NCBI GenBank assembly: GCA_016758965.1
Contig: JAEPRB010000078.1
Coordinates: 95,438 to 159,437 of the forward strand
Length of the DNA stretch: 64,000 nucleotides
Source: Circinella minor
Lineage: Eukaryota; Mucoromycota; Mucoromycetes; Mucorales; Lichtheimiaceae
Direction: 5' to 3'
Positions 1 through 11,194 of the stretch are shown in pieces (position 1 is the stretch's first letter; each line of letters starts with the position of its first letter). The translations under genes and the position numbers were made by a program. Below the pieces are notes generated by a model, which made no database searches, was not told the DNA's origin, and saw only the letters and a program-made list of their open reading frames with translations.

Positions 1-589
1 AAGAAGCATTATTGCAAGCAACAGGTGGGACATCGAGTATTCGAACGACAGCTACTAGTGTAGCTGCATCATCCATGACAGGAAGAGGAAAGAAAAAACA
101 TGATTCAGGCGTAGCTGGTACGTTATTTTATTATATCATAGCAACAAGAATAGTTATATACTTTTATAAAAATATTAAATATTAATTGTAATATAATTAT
201 GCATAAAAAACATTATAGAGAGTAATAATAATACATTGTCATCCGCAGCAACGACTTCTGGAATCAAAGATATTGTTATTCCGGATTCAAAAATTAGTAC
301 ATCCGAAGGAGGATTAGGATCCTTATTTAGTAGTGATAATAATAATTCACCACAATTCCAATGTATTACTGTACAAGATTTTTATGCCGACAGTCAATCA
401 GAAGATCATCTTACTATAAGAAAAGGAGATTTGTTACAGATATGGTTTCCTTCCAGACCACCATTACTAGTGCCATCAATGGACGACGAAGATGATAAAA
501 AAGATACAACGCCAGAATGGTGGTATGGTCGTTTAGTAGATACTGATTTATATGGATGGTTTCCAGGATCTTGTTGTCGTTCTATCTAA
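1..589 (+). CDS. C-terminal part of an SH3-domain protein (5' end outside window)
   Basis: Two exons are visible, 1..117 (frame from base 3) and 219..589, joined across a GTACGT...TATAG intron that keeps the frame; translation stops at TAA 587-589. The last ~75 residues form an SH3 domain: FYADSQSEDHLTIRKGD at the RT loop, then EWWYGRL and GWFPGSC. These carry the usual ALYDY-like start, tandem Trp and the G-x-F-P motif, with an acidic insertion (DDEDDKKD) in the n-Src loop. The upstream part is Ser/Thr/Asn-rich and looks disordered. SH3 domains bind proline-rich ligands and are common in fungal actin, polarity and GEF proteins. The N-terminus lies outside the window, so the family cannot be named. 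Confidence 0.75.
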
Positions 590-1379
590 CTAAACAAATT
601 AAAAAAAAAACAACCTTTTATATACATTTAATATATGATACATAATTTTTTCTTTAATCTTTACATATATTTTACTATTATTAATATTATTTACGTAGTG
701 TGTTTTCTCTCTCTACTATTATTCCTTCTTATTTTTACGTATTACTCGAATTTTTGTTTCATCTACGTACATACTAGGCTCAATTTTTTTCTACTCACTG
801 TTAACTTATTATTACTTTATTTTTATAATTATAACACAATTAATTTTGTACGTATAATAAAAAATACAAAGAAAAAAGCCAAAAAAAAACATATATATAT
901 ATTCTATAGTTTTTAAAAGTGATGGTGTTGATGAGTAGTATTGTTGTCGTCGTTCAGTAATAAATAGTTAGTTAATAATGTAATAAAATATTTAAGAGCT
1001 CTTTTTTATTGTTGCTTGATAATCTCATGTTGGATGGGAATATTCTTCTACAACAGACCCAAATTAACTCGACCCCGTCAAGCAAAGCCTCCCCTATAAA
1101 TTCAAGTTTATGTTTACCTACAATTTTTAAAAAACACAAAAGTTGTCAATTATGCAAGTGCATAAATAACCCCCCCCCAAAAAAAACAGCTTTGATATAA
1201 TTCAATAAAGTTAAGTGTAACAATGATCGGTTTATTTTTTATTTTTTATAATAAGGATTGATACGTATCAATACAACCAATATAAAAGTTTTAGATGGTC
1301 TAGTTCGTTTAAAAAAAATATGATAAAAAGTATTTTATACAAGATAATCAGTTTATTATATTTCCACTTTTTTTTTTTG
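590..1379. other. intergenic, no gene seen
   Basis: About 790 bp between two convergent genes, rich in A/T runs. Open frames here are low-complexity and lack motifs. A 16-bp perfect palindrome centred on TACGTA lies at 1257-1272. The rest holds nothing recognisable. Confidence 0.6.
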
Positions 1380-3348
1380 TTAAACCTTCTCCACCATTAA
1401 TGTCATATTAGGTGTAGGTCTTAATGTTACTTGTTGCTTCATACGTGGTTCAAATCCAGGTTTTTCAGAAAACTTCAATTCCATAATCAATAATGCCATA
1501 ATGATCTTGAATTCAATCAATGCAAAACGATATCCAATACACATACGACCTCCTTGTAAAAATGGCATATAAACATAAGGATTTACTTGATCTGCTGGAG
1601 ATTCATTCCATCGTGAAGGTCTGAAATTATTGACATCTTCTCCCCAATAATTTGAATCTGTATGTGTCACCAAGGGTGAAATAAACAGGCGTGTTCCTTT
1701 AGGCACAACATGTTGACCACCGAGTACAGTGTTTTTAACACTGATACGCGTGGTCATGGGAACGGGTGGATACAATCGCATTGTTTCTTTACATACATTG
1801 TTAAGTAAATTCAAGTTGTTGATAGCATCATAAGAAGGTAATTCTTGATTGTTATTATCGTTGTTGAATAAGTTATTTACTTCAGTTCGTAATTGATCTT
1901 GTATTTCGGGATGTTTAGCAAGAAGCCAAAGGCCCCACGATAAAGAAACAGCCGTTGTTTCATGTCTAAAATAATACATAATTTGGATTATTATTAGAAA
2001 ATGGAATAGAACGTTAATAAGAACAAAAGATTGAAAGGTTTTTTAAATGAGTCATGAATAACGTCTACGTATTATTATTATTTCTATATTCTACGTACCC
2101 AGCGGCCAAAAATGTTAAACATTGTGCTTGTAAATCTTTTGAACTCATGCCTTGACCTGTTTCTTCATCAATTTCACCAATCATTAAATCCAATAAATTA
2201 CGACTCTTTTTATTCTCTTCTTTTTGTTGATTATCTTTGAATTGAGATTTTCCACGTTCTACAATATGCATGGCTTCTTGATGTAATGTTTCAATATCAC
2301 GTCGTAATGCTACATTTCTTTTTGTTGGTACATGTCGAAAAATCGGTATAAACAATGCCAAGATACGTTGTATCGATGCTTCTCCACTAAATAAATCCAT
2401 ATAAGCCTGACTTAATCTACCACCACTTGTATTTGGATCAGCACCTTGAACAGTACCAAAATCAGCGCCAAATCCGGCAATACCAATCACATCCAAAGTA
2501 ACCAAGTTTAAATCGGATGAAATTTTAATTTCAATTGGTTTGTTATCATTATTCTTGTTATCTGATATTAATTTGAGCCATTTGTTACGTAAATGAATAG
2601 CAGGAACAGCAATGGCAGGAACAAGTCCACGTAGTGCTTGAATTGAAAATGCAGGTGTAAGCATCTTACGTTGATATTTATGAATATCACCCTAAAAAGT
2701 GGAATTTTTTTATTTTATTTTATTGAATCATACTTTAATATATTTTGTAAATGAACCGGAAAATGGGATGTCATTTATTATTAACATCATACTTTACGTA
2801 CCTCGACAAGTAATACACCTTCACCTACCACAGGTGCTAAAAATCTTCTTGTTTCACTTGGTTTAATAAAATCATATTGATTAATTGTCAATATCTCTTT
2901 AAGTATATTTGGATCTGTTATTAAAATACGAGGGGAATTCCATGGTCCATGATAACCTACTACACTACCAAATTGTTTGGACCATTTTTTATGTGGTGCA
3001 GCAGGCTATATATATATATATATATAAATTAGATTAAATCAAAAACACCATCTAATATTTATAATTTAAAATAACATAAAATAATAAAAAAAAAAAAAAA
3101 CTTACAGGTTCTTTAATAATTTCACGCATATTTCCAAGGAGCGGAATCCAATCCACTTTAGGACCTGGAATTGAATTAACAGGATGAAGATAAAGTCGAT
3201 AGATGAAATATTTTAAAATGATATAAAATGTGGTGCCACCAAGACCCCATTTTAATATTAATTGACGAGTCAATGTTATCGTTGTAACGGAAGTGGATGA
3301 TTCTTTTAAATAAGAGTTTATCAATGGAATCAGAGTATTGCTTATCAT
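1380..3348 (-). CDS. cytochrome P450 monooxygenase (CYP509-like)
   Basis: Predicted 541 residues from four exons: 3348..3106, 3005..2802, 2691..2099 and 1965..1380, all with GT-AG junctions in phase. An N-terminal hydrophobic segment (about residues 28-50) would anchor it in the ER. P450 landmarks appear in order: GDIHKYQRKMLTPAF (C-helix), AAGHETTA (I-helix oxygen-binding motif, created by splicing exons 3 and 4), ETMR (E407, R410 of ExxR), FRPSRW (PERF-like) and the heme loop FLQGGRMCIG with axial Cys489. The length is normal for a microsomal P450. It uses NADPH-P450 reductase electrons to hydroxylate a substrate that cannot be told from sequence. The HK.QRKMLTPAFS segment resembles the large Mucorales CYP509/CYP5-type families. 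It ends in a convergent arrangement with the SH3 gene and is divergent from RPB4. Confidence 0.93.
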
Positions 3349-3753
3349 ATTATCTTTGTTTTCCTTTCTTCAATTTTCAAACCAAAACCAAAACCAAAAA
3401 TCAAAAATCAAAAATCAAAAAAATAAAATAAAAATGAGAAAGATATTACGATTTGCTTTTAGAAAGAAAAATATTATATATAGAAAAATAAAAAAAATAA
3501 AAAACTTCCATTTTAAGTTAAGTTGGTATGACAAACTTCTATTACATTTTCGGTAATGTTACGAATACTCAACGGATAAGCATTACGTGTGTGAGAGTAA
3601 GCATCTTTTTTTGAAAAAAAAAAAAAAAAAAACTTGTCATTACTGCTAAGGTTTTATATAATTAGTTGCTTAGCAACAATATAAAAAAAGAACACCATTT
3701 TGCCAAGAGTGACTAAAAAAAATACAAACATGAACCATCATGAATTTTCTTTC

Positions 3754-3805
<52 letters not shown>

Positions 3806-4001
3806 TGTGTGTAGAAATATATCCTTGCTACCTATACAGATCATTTACTTATATAATATAGCAAGAGCATGAATACCCTACATATAAAAAAAAAATTAAA
3901 ACCCTTGGAAATTATTTAAACGCGAATTACCTACTTTTTTTTTTGTAGCTCAGCGGACCAACTAGGAGAGTGGCTTGAAAAGGACCTCCGGCTCGGTGAT
4001 C
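3349..4001. other. divergent promoter region between P450 and RPB4
   Basis: Holds the 5' sides of both neighbours. A TCTA repeat runs into a (TA)n tract at about 3750-3800. A GC-richer island starts at about 3955, just after a poly-T/GTAG that could be a 5'-UTR splice acceptor. No coding sequence seen. Confidence 0.5.
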
Positions 4002-4031
4002 ATGCTCATTAACAAACGTTTGCGGGTCTAA
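4002..4031 (+). promoter_or_regulatory. upstream ORF overlapping the RPB4 start (TAATG)
   Basis: ATG at 4002 opens a nine-codon reading frame (MLINKRLRV). Its TAA stop at 4029-4031 shares the A of the RPB4 ATG at 4031. This stop-start overlap is seen directly; a role in reinitiation control is inference. Confidence 0.55.
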
Positions 4032-4997
4032 TGGCAAGTGGACAAAGACATCTTCGACGGGGAGCACTGGAACATGAAGATGCTGCAACATTAGCTCTTG
4101 GTGAAGGTAAATAAAATAAAATAAAATAAAATAATTTTATTCATCTCTAAATAACATACTTTATCCTCTCATCTATTTATTCATTCTTATTTTTATAAAT
4201 ATACAAAGAAAATCTTTTTTTTTTTTTAACTAATAGCTAATAATTCTTTTTTATTTTTATTTTTTAGAATTCGTAAATTCACAATGTCTTTATATTTCTG
4301 AAGTAAGAATCTTGTTAGAAGCACAACAAGATTCAAAAGAAACTGGCAATGAAAATCGACCTACAACAAGGTTAGGAAATAATATCATTTAAACTAGAGA
4401 GCAAAAAAATAAAGAAAGAAATAGATCGATTAATATTTTTTTTTGAATCGAATAATTTATTTATTTTTTTAAAAAAAGTATTACCACCAAAACTTTGGAT
4501 TACGTACGCACATTTAGTCGATTCACAAACCGGGATTCAGTTCGTGAAATTAGACAGTAAGAAGGAATCTGTTTTCTTTTTTTTTTTAAAAAAAAAGAAA
4601 GAACTCTCTCTATTTACGAATTTCAAATGTTGAAAAAAGAAATGAGCTTTTTTTTTCTAAAAAAGATGAGATTTGTTATTATAATAAAATATAGGTTGTT
4701 AGGCAAAGATGATTTAGCTCAGTTTGAAGTTGCCCAATTAGCTAATTTATGTTGTGAAGATGCTGAAGAAGCTAAAGCACTTATTCCTAGGTAAAGTAAA
4801 CATTCTTTTATTCATATGTTTGTGTTAATTGATATATATATATATCCAAAGCTAAAAAAAGAATTAAAAAAAAAACCCCAATTGTAAAAATTTATTATTA
4901 TTTCCCCATTGAATTCAGTCTTGGACAAAAAATCGATGATGAAAAAGTACAGGAACTTTTGAATGAAATGTTAACGATTAAAAAGTTCCAAGGCTAG
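4031..4997 (+). CDS. RPB4: DNA-directed RNA polymerase II subunit RPB4
   Basis: Five short exons (4031..4106, 4268..4370, 4479..4556, 4695..4790, 4919..4997) give 143 residues, close to human POLR2D (142). The exons are too short to stand out as long ORFs, but the joined protein matches the family along its length: EFVNSQCLYISEVRILLE, then TLDYVRTFSRFTNRD, then FEVAQLANLCCEDAEEAK and ALIPSLGQKIDDE. These are the Rpb4/HRDC-like helices that pair with Rpb7 to form the stalk of Pol II. Splice phases agree at all four introns. The ATG at 4031 is the first one in frame after an in-frame stop at 4010. The gene is tail-to-tail with the glycosyltransferase. Confidence 0.95.
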
Positions 4998-5346
4998 TCA
5001 ATAGAGGTTTCAAAAAACTACTTTTTTTTTTCTTTTTTAACGCGCAACATACACACACACTCACACACATATTACACATTTAAAAAATCTTCCTCATTAT
5101 TTACATTACAAAAATATACAGAAAAAAAAAATCAAGTGATAACAATATTATGAAGGGAATTTTTTTTTTTTTTTAACTTTTGAAAAATAAAAAAAAATAA
5201 AAACTTGCTTCAATTTCTTTTTTTTAACGTAATTCAATAATGGAAAATAATATACAACGAAAACAAAAAAAAAACGATAATGGTAATAATGATGGTATGA
5301 AAATATATATATATATTATATTATATTATATTATATATGTAAAGCA

Positions 5347-5377
<31 letters not shown>

Positions 5378-5413
5378 GTTATTAAAAAAAGGATCTATTA
5401 TACTTGTTCTTGC
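4998..5413. other. convergent 3' intergenic region
   Basis: Poly-A/T and TA/TTA repeats between the RPB4 stop and the glycosyltransferase stop; nothing coding seen. Confidence 0.5.
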
Positions 5414-7605
5414 CTAACCTCCTTCTTTTTGCTTCATTTCTTCTTGTTGTTGAGGTGCATTGGCAAATGAAATAGGTGCTAATTGTTGAATTTCTTGAAA
5501 AGATAAAGGTCGTTCCCATATCTGAATATCACGAAAAGATGCTTTTAAACTTGTTGTTGTATCCCATGGATCTTGATAATTACTATGTTCCGGTTCGGAT
5601 GATCCAAACCATACGCCATGCACAAAAGATCCATAAGCTTTGGGTATTTTCCAATTAGAACTACTTGCTATGACATGTCCATCCATATAAAGTGCTAATT
5701 CAGGATGAATGGAATCTTTTAATTCTTGTCCTTCTTCTAATTCGGAAGGATCCATTTTTATCTTCTTTTTGTTGTTTTGTTGTTGATCATTCCCCTTTTG
5801 ACTATTTTGATGACGTTCTTCTAACCATGGTTGTAATGGAGTTTTTGGATCTGTATCCAATACCAAAACAAATTGATGATAATTATTATCATGATTAATA
5901 GGGAAAGGATTGGCATGAACCATCATATCCGGTTGATCACGCCATGACCAATCATCTTCTAATATGACTGTAGTTAAATCCAATGAAATAGGTTCTGTCA
6001 TTGAAGAAGGTACTAATTTTGAAATGGCTTCTGTACGAACATATATCTTTGCACGATCGGTTTGAACGACAACGGCAGTTCCATTTTCTTTATCATAATT
6101 ATTATCCAGTTTCATCCACCAACTGACAGTTAAAGAGTGAAAAGAAGTATTGGTAGGTACACCTAAAAAGATATAACTATCTTCACCAGTTAAACGAACA
6201 CCATGATTGTCATAGTGACCATTACGAATTAAACCAGAAATCTGGTTACCAGATACATCATCAGCTCTCATTGGATTTGTTTTTGGAATCAATTCATTCT
6301 TTTCTAATGGCCAATGTCCCACTATATATATTATAATTTTTCAATATAAATATATTTCATACATAAATGTAATATCATCCCCCCCCTCCTCCTCACAAAG
6401 CTTTTACCTAATTTATCTGATCGTTCAGTATGTTCCAAAATACGACAAGCACCTGGTCTTGGATCCATTTTACCATCCAATAAAAATGGACGTATTTTAC
6501 AATATAAACTAGTATCCACATTTAATATTGTTTCTTCAGTAACATCTTGCATTAAATGTTTTTTAGCAGGTGATTCCCAAATATGAGTTCCTAAGTTTTC
6601 TTGATAATCATATGATTTTTCTAAATAAGCTGTACGTAAACCCACTGTATCCCATAATGGCCAAAAGAATGCTTTATATCCCAAAATCGTTACTTCATCT
6701 GGGAAATGAGGAGCTAATTTTCCAGGTAATATAACAGAATGATAATTCCATTGACTCATATCAAAAGTAGCATAACTAGCATAATAACGTTGTAAAAATC
6801 TTGAATTTGGACGAGACATCATCATGGCGTTACACAATCCAACTGAACTATCTATTTCATGCAAAAAAACAGTCAATTATTTATTATTTTTTTTCACTCA
6901 CTTCACTCCTCCTTTTTAATATATATATATATATTAAAGTTTATTTTTTTTACCTTTTCCTTCTTCACCCATTACAAATTCTTGATCCAATAAATGATCA
7001 ATAGGTTTTAATGCAAATAAATCCAAATCAAAATAAATCCCACCAAAATCTCTTAAAGCTTCTAATCGCACCACATCCGCCCGATGAGCAAAATGAGATA
7101 AAGGTTGACCAAAAATTTGATCTAAAAGAGGTACTTTTCGCATAGTAAGCATAGGTTTTGCTTTTTCAAATAAATCACCTGTAGGTTCATAATGATAATG
7201 AAGATAAATTTTTTCAGGTTGAATAACATCATGGGCTGCTTTAATAGCAATATAATGAGCTAAATCCAACGTGGGTTCAGGTCCTCTTAATCCATGAATA
7301 AAATGAATAATTTTAGGTATTCGTTCAGCTGTGGTAGGTGTAGGTTTGATATTTTTGGCAATGGCTAGTTCGGGAAATGTGGTGTCTAAAGGTTTTTTTA
7401 AAGAAGCATTGGAACCCAAAGTAAACCATTGTTGATAAAAGAAATAGAAACAAAAAAATCCAAGTAAGAATCGAAGGATATATCGTTTGGTTAAATAACG
7501 TTTTAAAGAATGAGATGAAGATCCATTGGATTTTGTATATGGATGATGAAATGGTAATCGTGATGATGGTCGTCTTGGTGTAAATGGTGATGATGATGAT
7601 GACAT
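5414..7605 (-). CDS. GT32-type glycosyltransferase with C-terminal LamG-like domain
   Basis: Predicted 667 residues from three exons (7605..6954, 6851..6408, 6321..5414), all phases consistent. The start at 7605 is preferred over the upstream in-frame ATG because that extension is low-complexity. It is a type II membrane protein with one hydrophobic segment at about residues 42-58, so a Golgi location is likely. The sugar-binding region follows: IPKIIHFIHG near 97-106, HRADVVRLEALRDFGG at 174-189, and the DXD motif FDLD (D193, D195) that binds metal and nucleotide sugar, as in Och1/IPT-type GT32 enzymes. From about residue 366 a second domain begins (VGHWPLEKN...), with SLTVSWWMKLD and ALYMDGHVIA, the pattern of laminin-G/concanavalin-like lectin folds. 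The acceptor sugar is not deducible. Confidence 0.85.
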
Positions 7606-9119
7606 GATTATCTTTTTGATATAATAAGGGCTGTGTGTGTGTGTGTGTGGGTAATATTTAATAATAATAAAAAGAAGTCTGTGTATATATATATATTGTG
7701 ATGTATATAGAAAAAACAAAAGGTCAAGTAGTTTTGTAAATTAAAAAAAAAAAAAGTAATTAAATTATAAAATGAAATCGAATGATCATTGCTTTTCCTT
7801 TATCTTTAACAAGATGGAGTCATATGTTTTCTTTTTTTGTTTTAATATATATTAAAGGATATCTTGCGCGTTTTGGATTAAATTTGGGGGGAGAGGAGGT
7901 TAAACTAAAAAAGAGTTATATATATTCTTCTTTAAAAATCCGAACACTTGGGAATTATAATCGTCGCAAGTTTAAACAATGTAATTAAAAAAGATCTGGC
8001 CCTCACTTCATCTTTATGTCAGACACTATAAACTTTTTTTTTCTTATTATGACTAATCTTTTCCTTTCCCCAAATTAAAATAAGTTTAAATTGTTTCCAA
8101 AAAGATTGTTTCACTAGTTTTAATATTTAATCAGTGTACAATGAAAAAGCGGGTCTATGACATCAAATTCTGAAAAAGAAAAGGGATTAAAGCATGTGGA
8201 TACTCCACTAAATAATTAAAATGAGGGATCAAACGTTTAATATTATTCAACAATGAAATACAGGGGAGAGATGGGTGTTATTATTTAAGATTCTCATATG
8301 ATATTAATATAAAGGATACTATCAACATCATACAACACATATATAAAAGGATGGATTAATGTGTTATAAGATCCAAAAAAATCTTTATGCAAAATATATG
8401 AGCCCACCCGAAATATAAATGAAAAATAATGAAAACTCCGTATGCCAAATATGGAAAGATTTTCACATTTGGATGGCGGAAAATAAAATCAAACTTTATA
8501 AAACAAAGCTGGGACAACGCGTAATGATTTTTTTTTTCGCGTTTAAAATGAACAACAACAATTTCCCTTTAAATTCTTCATTAGTATTCTAATTGGCTCA
8601 AGAAGATGCCGAGATCTTACGAAACCAAAATAATGATTAAAATTATCGACGAACATGTACTGCTCCAGTTGGTATGAACATGATTGCAACACGCATCTTG
8701 CATGATTCGATTGCTAAAATGCCTCTGGGTGAATCATGATATGTTTATATGAAATATATAAAAGTAGTTCTTTATTTATGGCTCCATCATGGGAAACGTC
8801 ATACGTACTGGACCTCTTCCCATTCTTCACTGAGTGATGAGTAAGAAGGACACAACTCATTCAAAGCCCACCATCGGATTATTCTTGCAACATTCAATAA
8901 TCTGATCGTCTTGTGAAGTTCATGATGCTCAAGCTTTTTGGGAAAGCAATCTTTACTCATATTCCTATCATTTATTTTGAACGTAGTAACTTTTTATTTT
9001 GTGTTGGACAGTCAATTTGTGAGCCCACATATTTTTAATCTCTTATTTTGTAATTCCCTTTTTTTTTTATTTATTTATTTTATCTTTCTTATCTTTTATT
9101 CATAACATCAAAGCACCAT
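7606..9119. other. intergenic/repeat-derived stretch without intact genes
   Basis: Holds the glycosyltransferase promoter side with a (TG)n run near 7631, copy 1 of a diverged direct repeat (listed separately), and short broken coding-like pieces around 8590-8740 that could not be assigned. Confidence 0.45.
8040..8480. repeat. diverged direct repeat R1, copy 1
   Basis: Shares ordered blocks with 14050-14480: TGTACAATGAAAA(A/G)(A/G)CGG, then ATTCTCATATGAT, then ATCATACAACA(C)ATA, then GTTATA(A/G)GATCCA(A/G)AAAAA and a TTTATGCAA block. The orientation is the same. The two copies flank the 9-13.5 kb zone of degenerate gene copies. Confidence 0.55.
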
Positions 9120-9287
9120 ATGTGTTACAACAATATCTTTCTATTTGATAACTTCAATTGTATATACCCCGATTCGTCCTTGGCGTACATATGGATTCGA
9201 TCGAGACCACCTGGGAAGATATTATAGAAGAATGGAATGATGTCCAATTCATTCATTATCCAAAAAAAAAAAAAAATGAATGACAAT

Positions 9288-9551
9288 ACAGTAGACCCAA
9301 GTGTTCCGCAACTTTATTTGAAAAAAGTGTCACAAAAACACTCAGTAAACCCTGTCATTCGCAGATTGCAAAGGATATTTTATCGAGTTGCGTTTATCCG
9401 GAGTGGAGGGAGGATTTATAGTGTATTTAATACATTATTAATAAAAAAGTAGATACGTATCCACAATATATAAACAGGAGCCGTTACCTATTGCACTGCC
9501 AAATTGAAAACCTCACGCTTCTCACATTGGAAAAAATCGGGGTGTCTACTG
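9288..9551. mobile_element. 264-bp miniature inverted-repeat element (pogo/Tc1-like)
   Basis: Starts CAGTAGACCC and ends GGGTGTCTACTG. The ends are inverted (CAGTAGAC-CC and CAGTAGACACCC) and flanked by TA at 9286-9287 and 9552-9553. The paralogous site in copy B2 (around 12296, GACAATAGGC) lacks the insert and has a single TA, giving a filled/empty pair. No transposase is encoded, so it must be mobilised in trans. Confidence 0.75.
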
Positions 9552-9939
9552 TAGGCAAGTAGTAAAAAAAAACTATAAAAAATTGAGTAACATTATACGA
9601 AAATTAAATGACGATGATTATCTTATTCGTGATTCTCTGCGCAACATGTATGTAACTAATAATATACAAATTAATTATACTATATGCCTTTGCTTAATGC
9701 GTATGTATATACTTATATATCGATATTCAATGACTTAGAAATAACTGCCTACTCACCAGAATCAGCAAAGAAATCAGACAAAATGGAGTGTACCTTTTCT
9801 ATTTCTGCTGTATATCCTTTGATGTTACCCTTTTTGAAGGAAACCAATATATTGACAAGAATTGGGTAAGATGTCAAATAAATTATGATGTATTGACAAT
9901 CCTTTTTACAAACGTATCATGTTTTTAACTTCTTTACTA

Positions 9940-10055
9940 GCAGCCCTTCTCCTCGCTTCGCTCAGATAAATGAGCTCCGAGTCATTTAGCGGTTTGCGTT
10001 GCAAAGGGGAGTCCCCCTCCCCTTTTGACCCCCAAAAGGCGCTTCGCGCCTGGCA
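9940..10055. repeat. GC-rich multi-hairpin insert, copy 1
   Basis: Sharp GC-rich island inside AT-rich DNA. Stems seen: GCTCA(GATAAA)TGAGC, CCTTTTG(ACCCC)CAAAAGG at 10021-10039 and GGCGC(TTC)GCGCC at 10038-10050. A close copy sits at the same place in B2. Confidence 0.65.
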
Positions 10056-10690
10056 GTATGCGTGTTCAAGGCTGTATAATAGTCTTTCAGGTAAAATATA
10101 TGTTGTTAAAATGAATCTGTTAAATATGCCACAACAGAGTGGACACAGCTTGAAAATTTCCTTTTTTTGTGAATTACGTAGCTATAACTTCTGTGTGATT
10201 TTAATAGAATAGAAGAAAGATGTATATTTAGAACCGAAGGGAAAATTGCTCAGAAAAATTCAAAAAAAAAAAGATAAGAACCCTGACGTATCGATGAATT
10301 TTGACTACGGTGCTACGTCAAAACAACGTCTTTTTGATCTGTGAAATCAAGCCTCCGCATAAAATCGGTAGTAGACCCGATTTTGTAAAGCTTGCAAATC
10401 AAATGAAAAATACGATTGACAAAATGATTCATGATGGCATGGATATTCCTGATATAATGGTATTGGGTCTTCTAATTGAAGGTAAGATATTAAATGAAGC
10501 AAACACATAGATCAATGTTATAACCATCAACCTTATTCATAGGTTTCCGATGTTCATTATTTATTATAGAGACCTTAAATACCAAGGTGTTTATCGTTTG
10601 TTTACATTGCTGTCTGTGTTTTATATACCCCGTGATCGCCATGATTTCGGTGTCCTTTCACAGGCGTTTGAGGCACTATGCACAATGGAG

Positions 10691-11194
10691 GTATATATTT
10701 TTCATATCGTACACGGGTTTTTTATTTTTATTTTTGGTTTTGCAATGAGTATGTCCTTTTCTATGCTACACTGTAACTCATTGTTTAAAATATATACAAT
10801 GATATAGGAAATACTACAAAAAAAAATGCGAATTTATGCATTGAATTCCTTCGAAAGGGTGTCATAATTTTTGAGTACTTCCATTTTCGGTAATAAAAGT
10901 AAAGCAATCAATTTTTTCCTAGTACAAGTAAAATGGAGGAAGTCAATGTTTGAGTCCTTTTGGGCCTTATAGCTTTACTCTTTATTCTTGTTATTTTCTT
11001 TTATTAAATTTCGATATCATATAAAAATTTATAACTGATAATGTTGATTAGAGTATAGGGTATTATTATTAAGCTGAATGAGGTGCATCATATAGAGTAT
11101 CTAACCTTCCTTTAGGCACTTTTGGGTACTTTTAGACTCGTTTCGTCGCAAAGTACCCAAAAATCCAATTAAGGAAGGTTTACTACCCAAAATT
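10691..11194. other. spacer between copies B1 and B2
   Basis: No coding sequence recognised. It contains the 78-bp inverted repeat at 11103-11180, listed separately. Confidence 0.45.
11103..11180. repeat. imperfect inverted repeat (hairpin)
   Basis: AACCTTCCTT...TTTTGGGTACTTT pairs with AAAGTACCCAAAA...AAGGAAGGTT, leaving a short loop and one internal bulge. It lies just upstream of the first exon of copy B2. Confidence 0.6.

Larger units (their letters stand above)
9120..10690 (+). pseudogene. degenerate copy B1 of an unrecognised multi-exon gene family
   Basis: Nearly parallel in sequence to copy B2 (12068-13405). Recognisable exon blocks encode NNIFLFDNFNCIYPDSS (9136 on), YSPESAKKSDKMECTFSIS (9760 region), then FVKLANQMKNTIDKMI and GLLIEGFRCSLFII (10384-10560), then FYIPRDRHDFGVLSQ (10620 region). 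Relative to B2 there is a small insertion and frameshift near 9185, an internal deletion, a 264-bp transposon insertion (9288-9551), a GC-rich insert with stops, and another frame break near 10568. The 5' exons seen in B2 are not found. The family has no known function that I recognise; the C-terminal block resembles unnamed, expanded Mucorales hypothetical proteins (recollection, unchecked). Confidence 0.6.

Noticed and set aside
3956..4010. tRNA-like D-arm/A-box word (TAGCTCAGCGG...GGAGAGTGGC) upstream of RPB4
   Set aside because: No B box (GGTTCGA) and no cloverleaf could be drawn; it is better read as GC-rich leader sequence.
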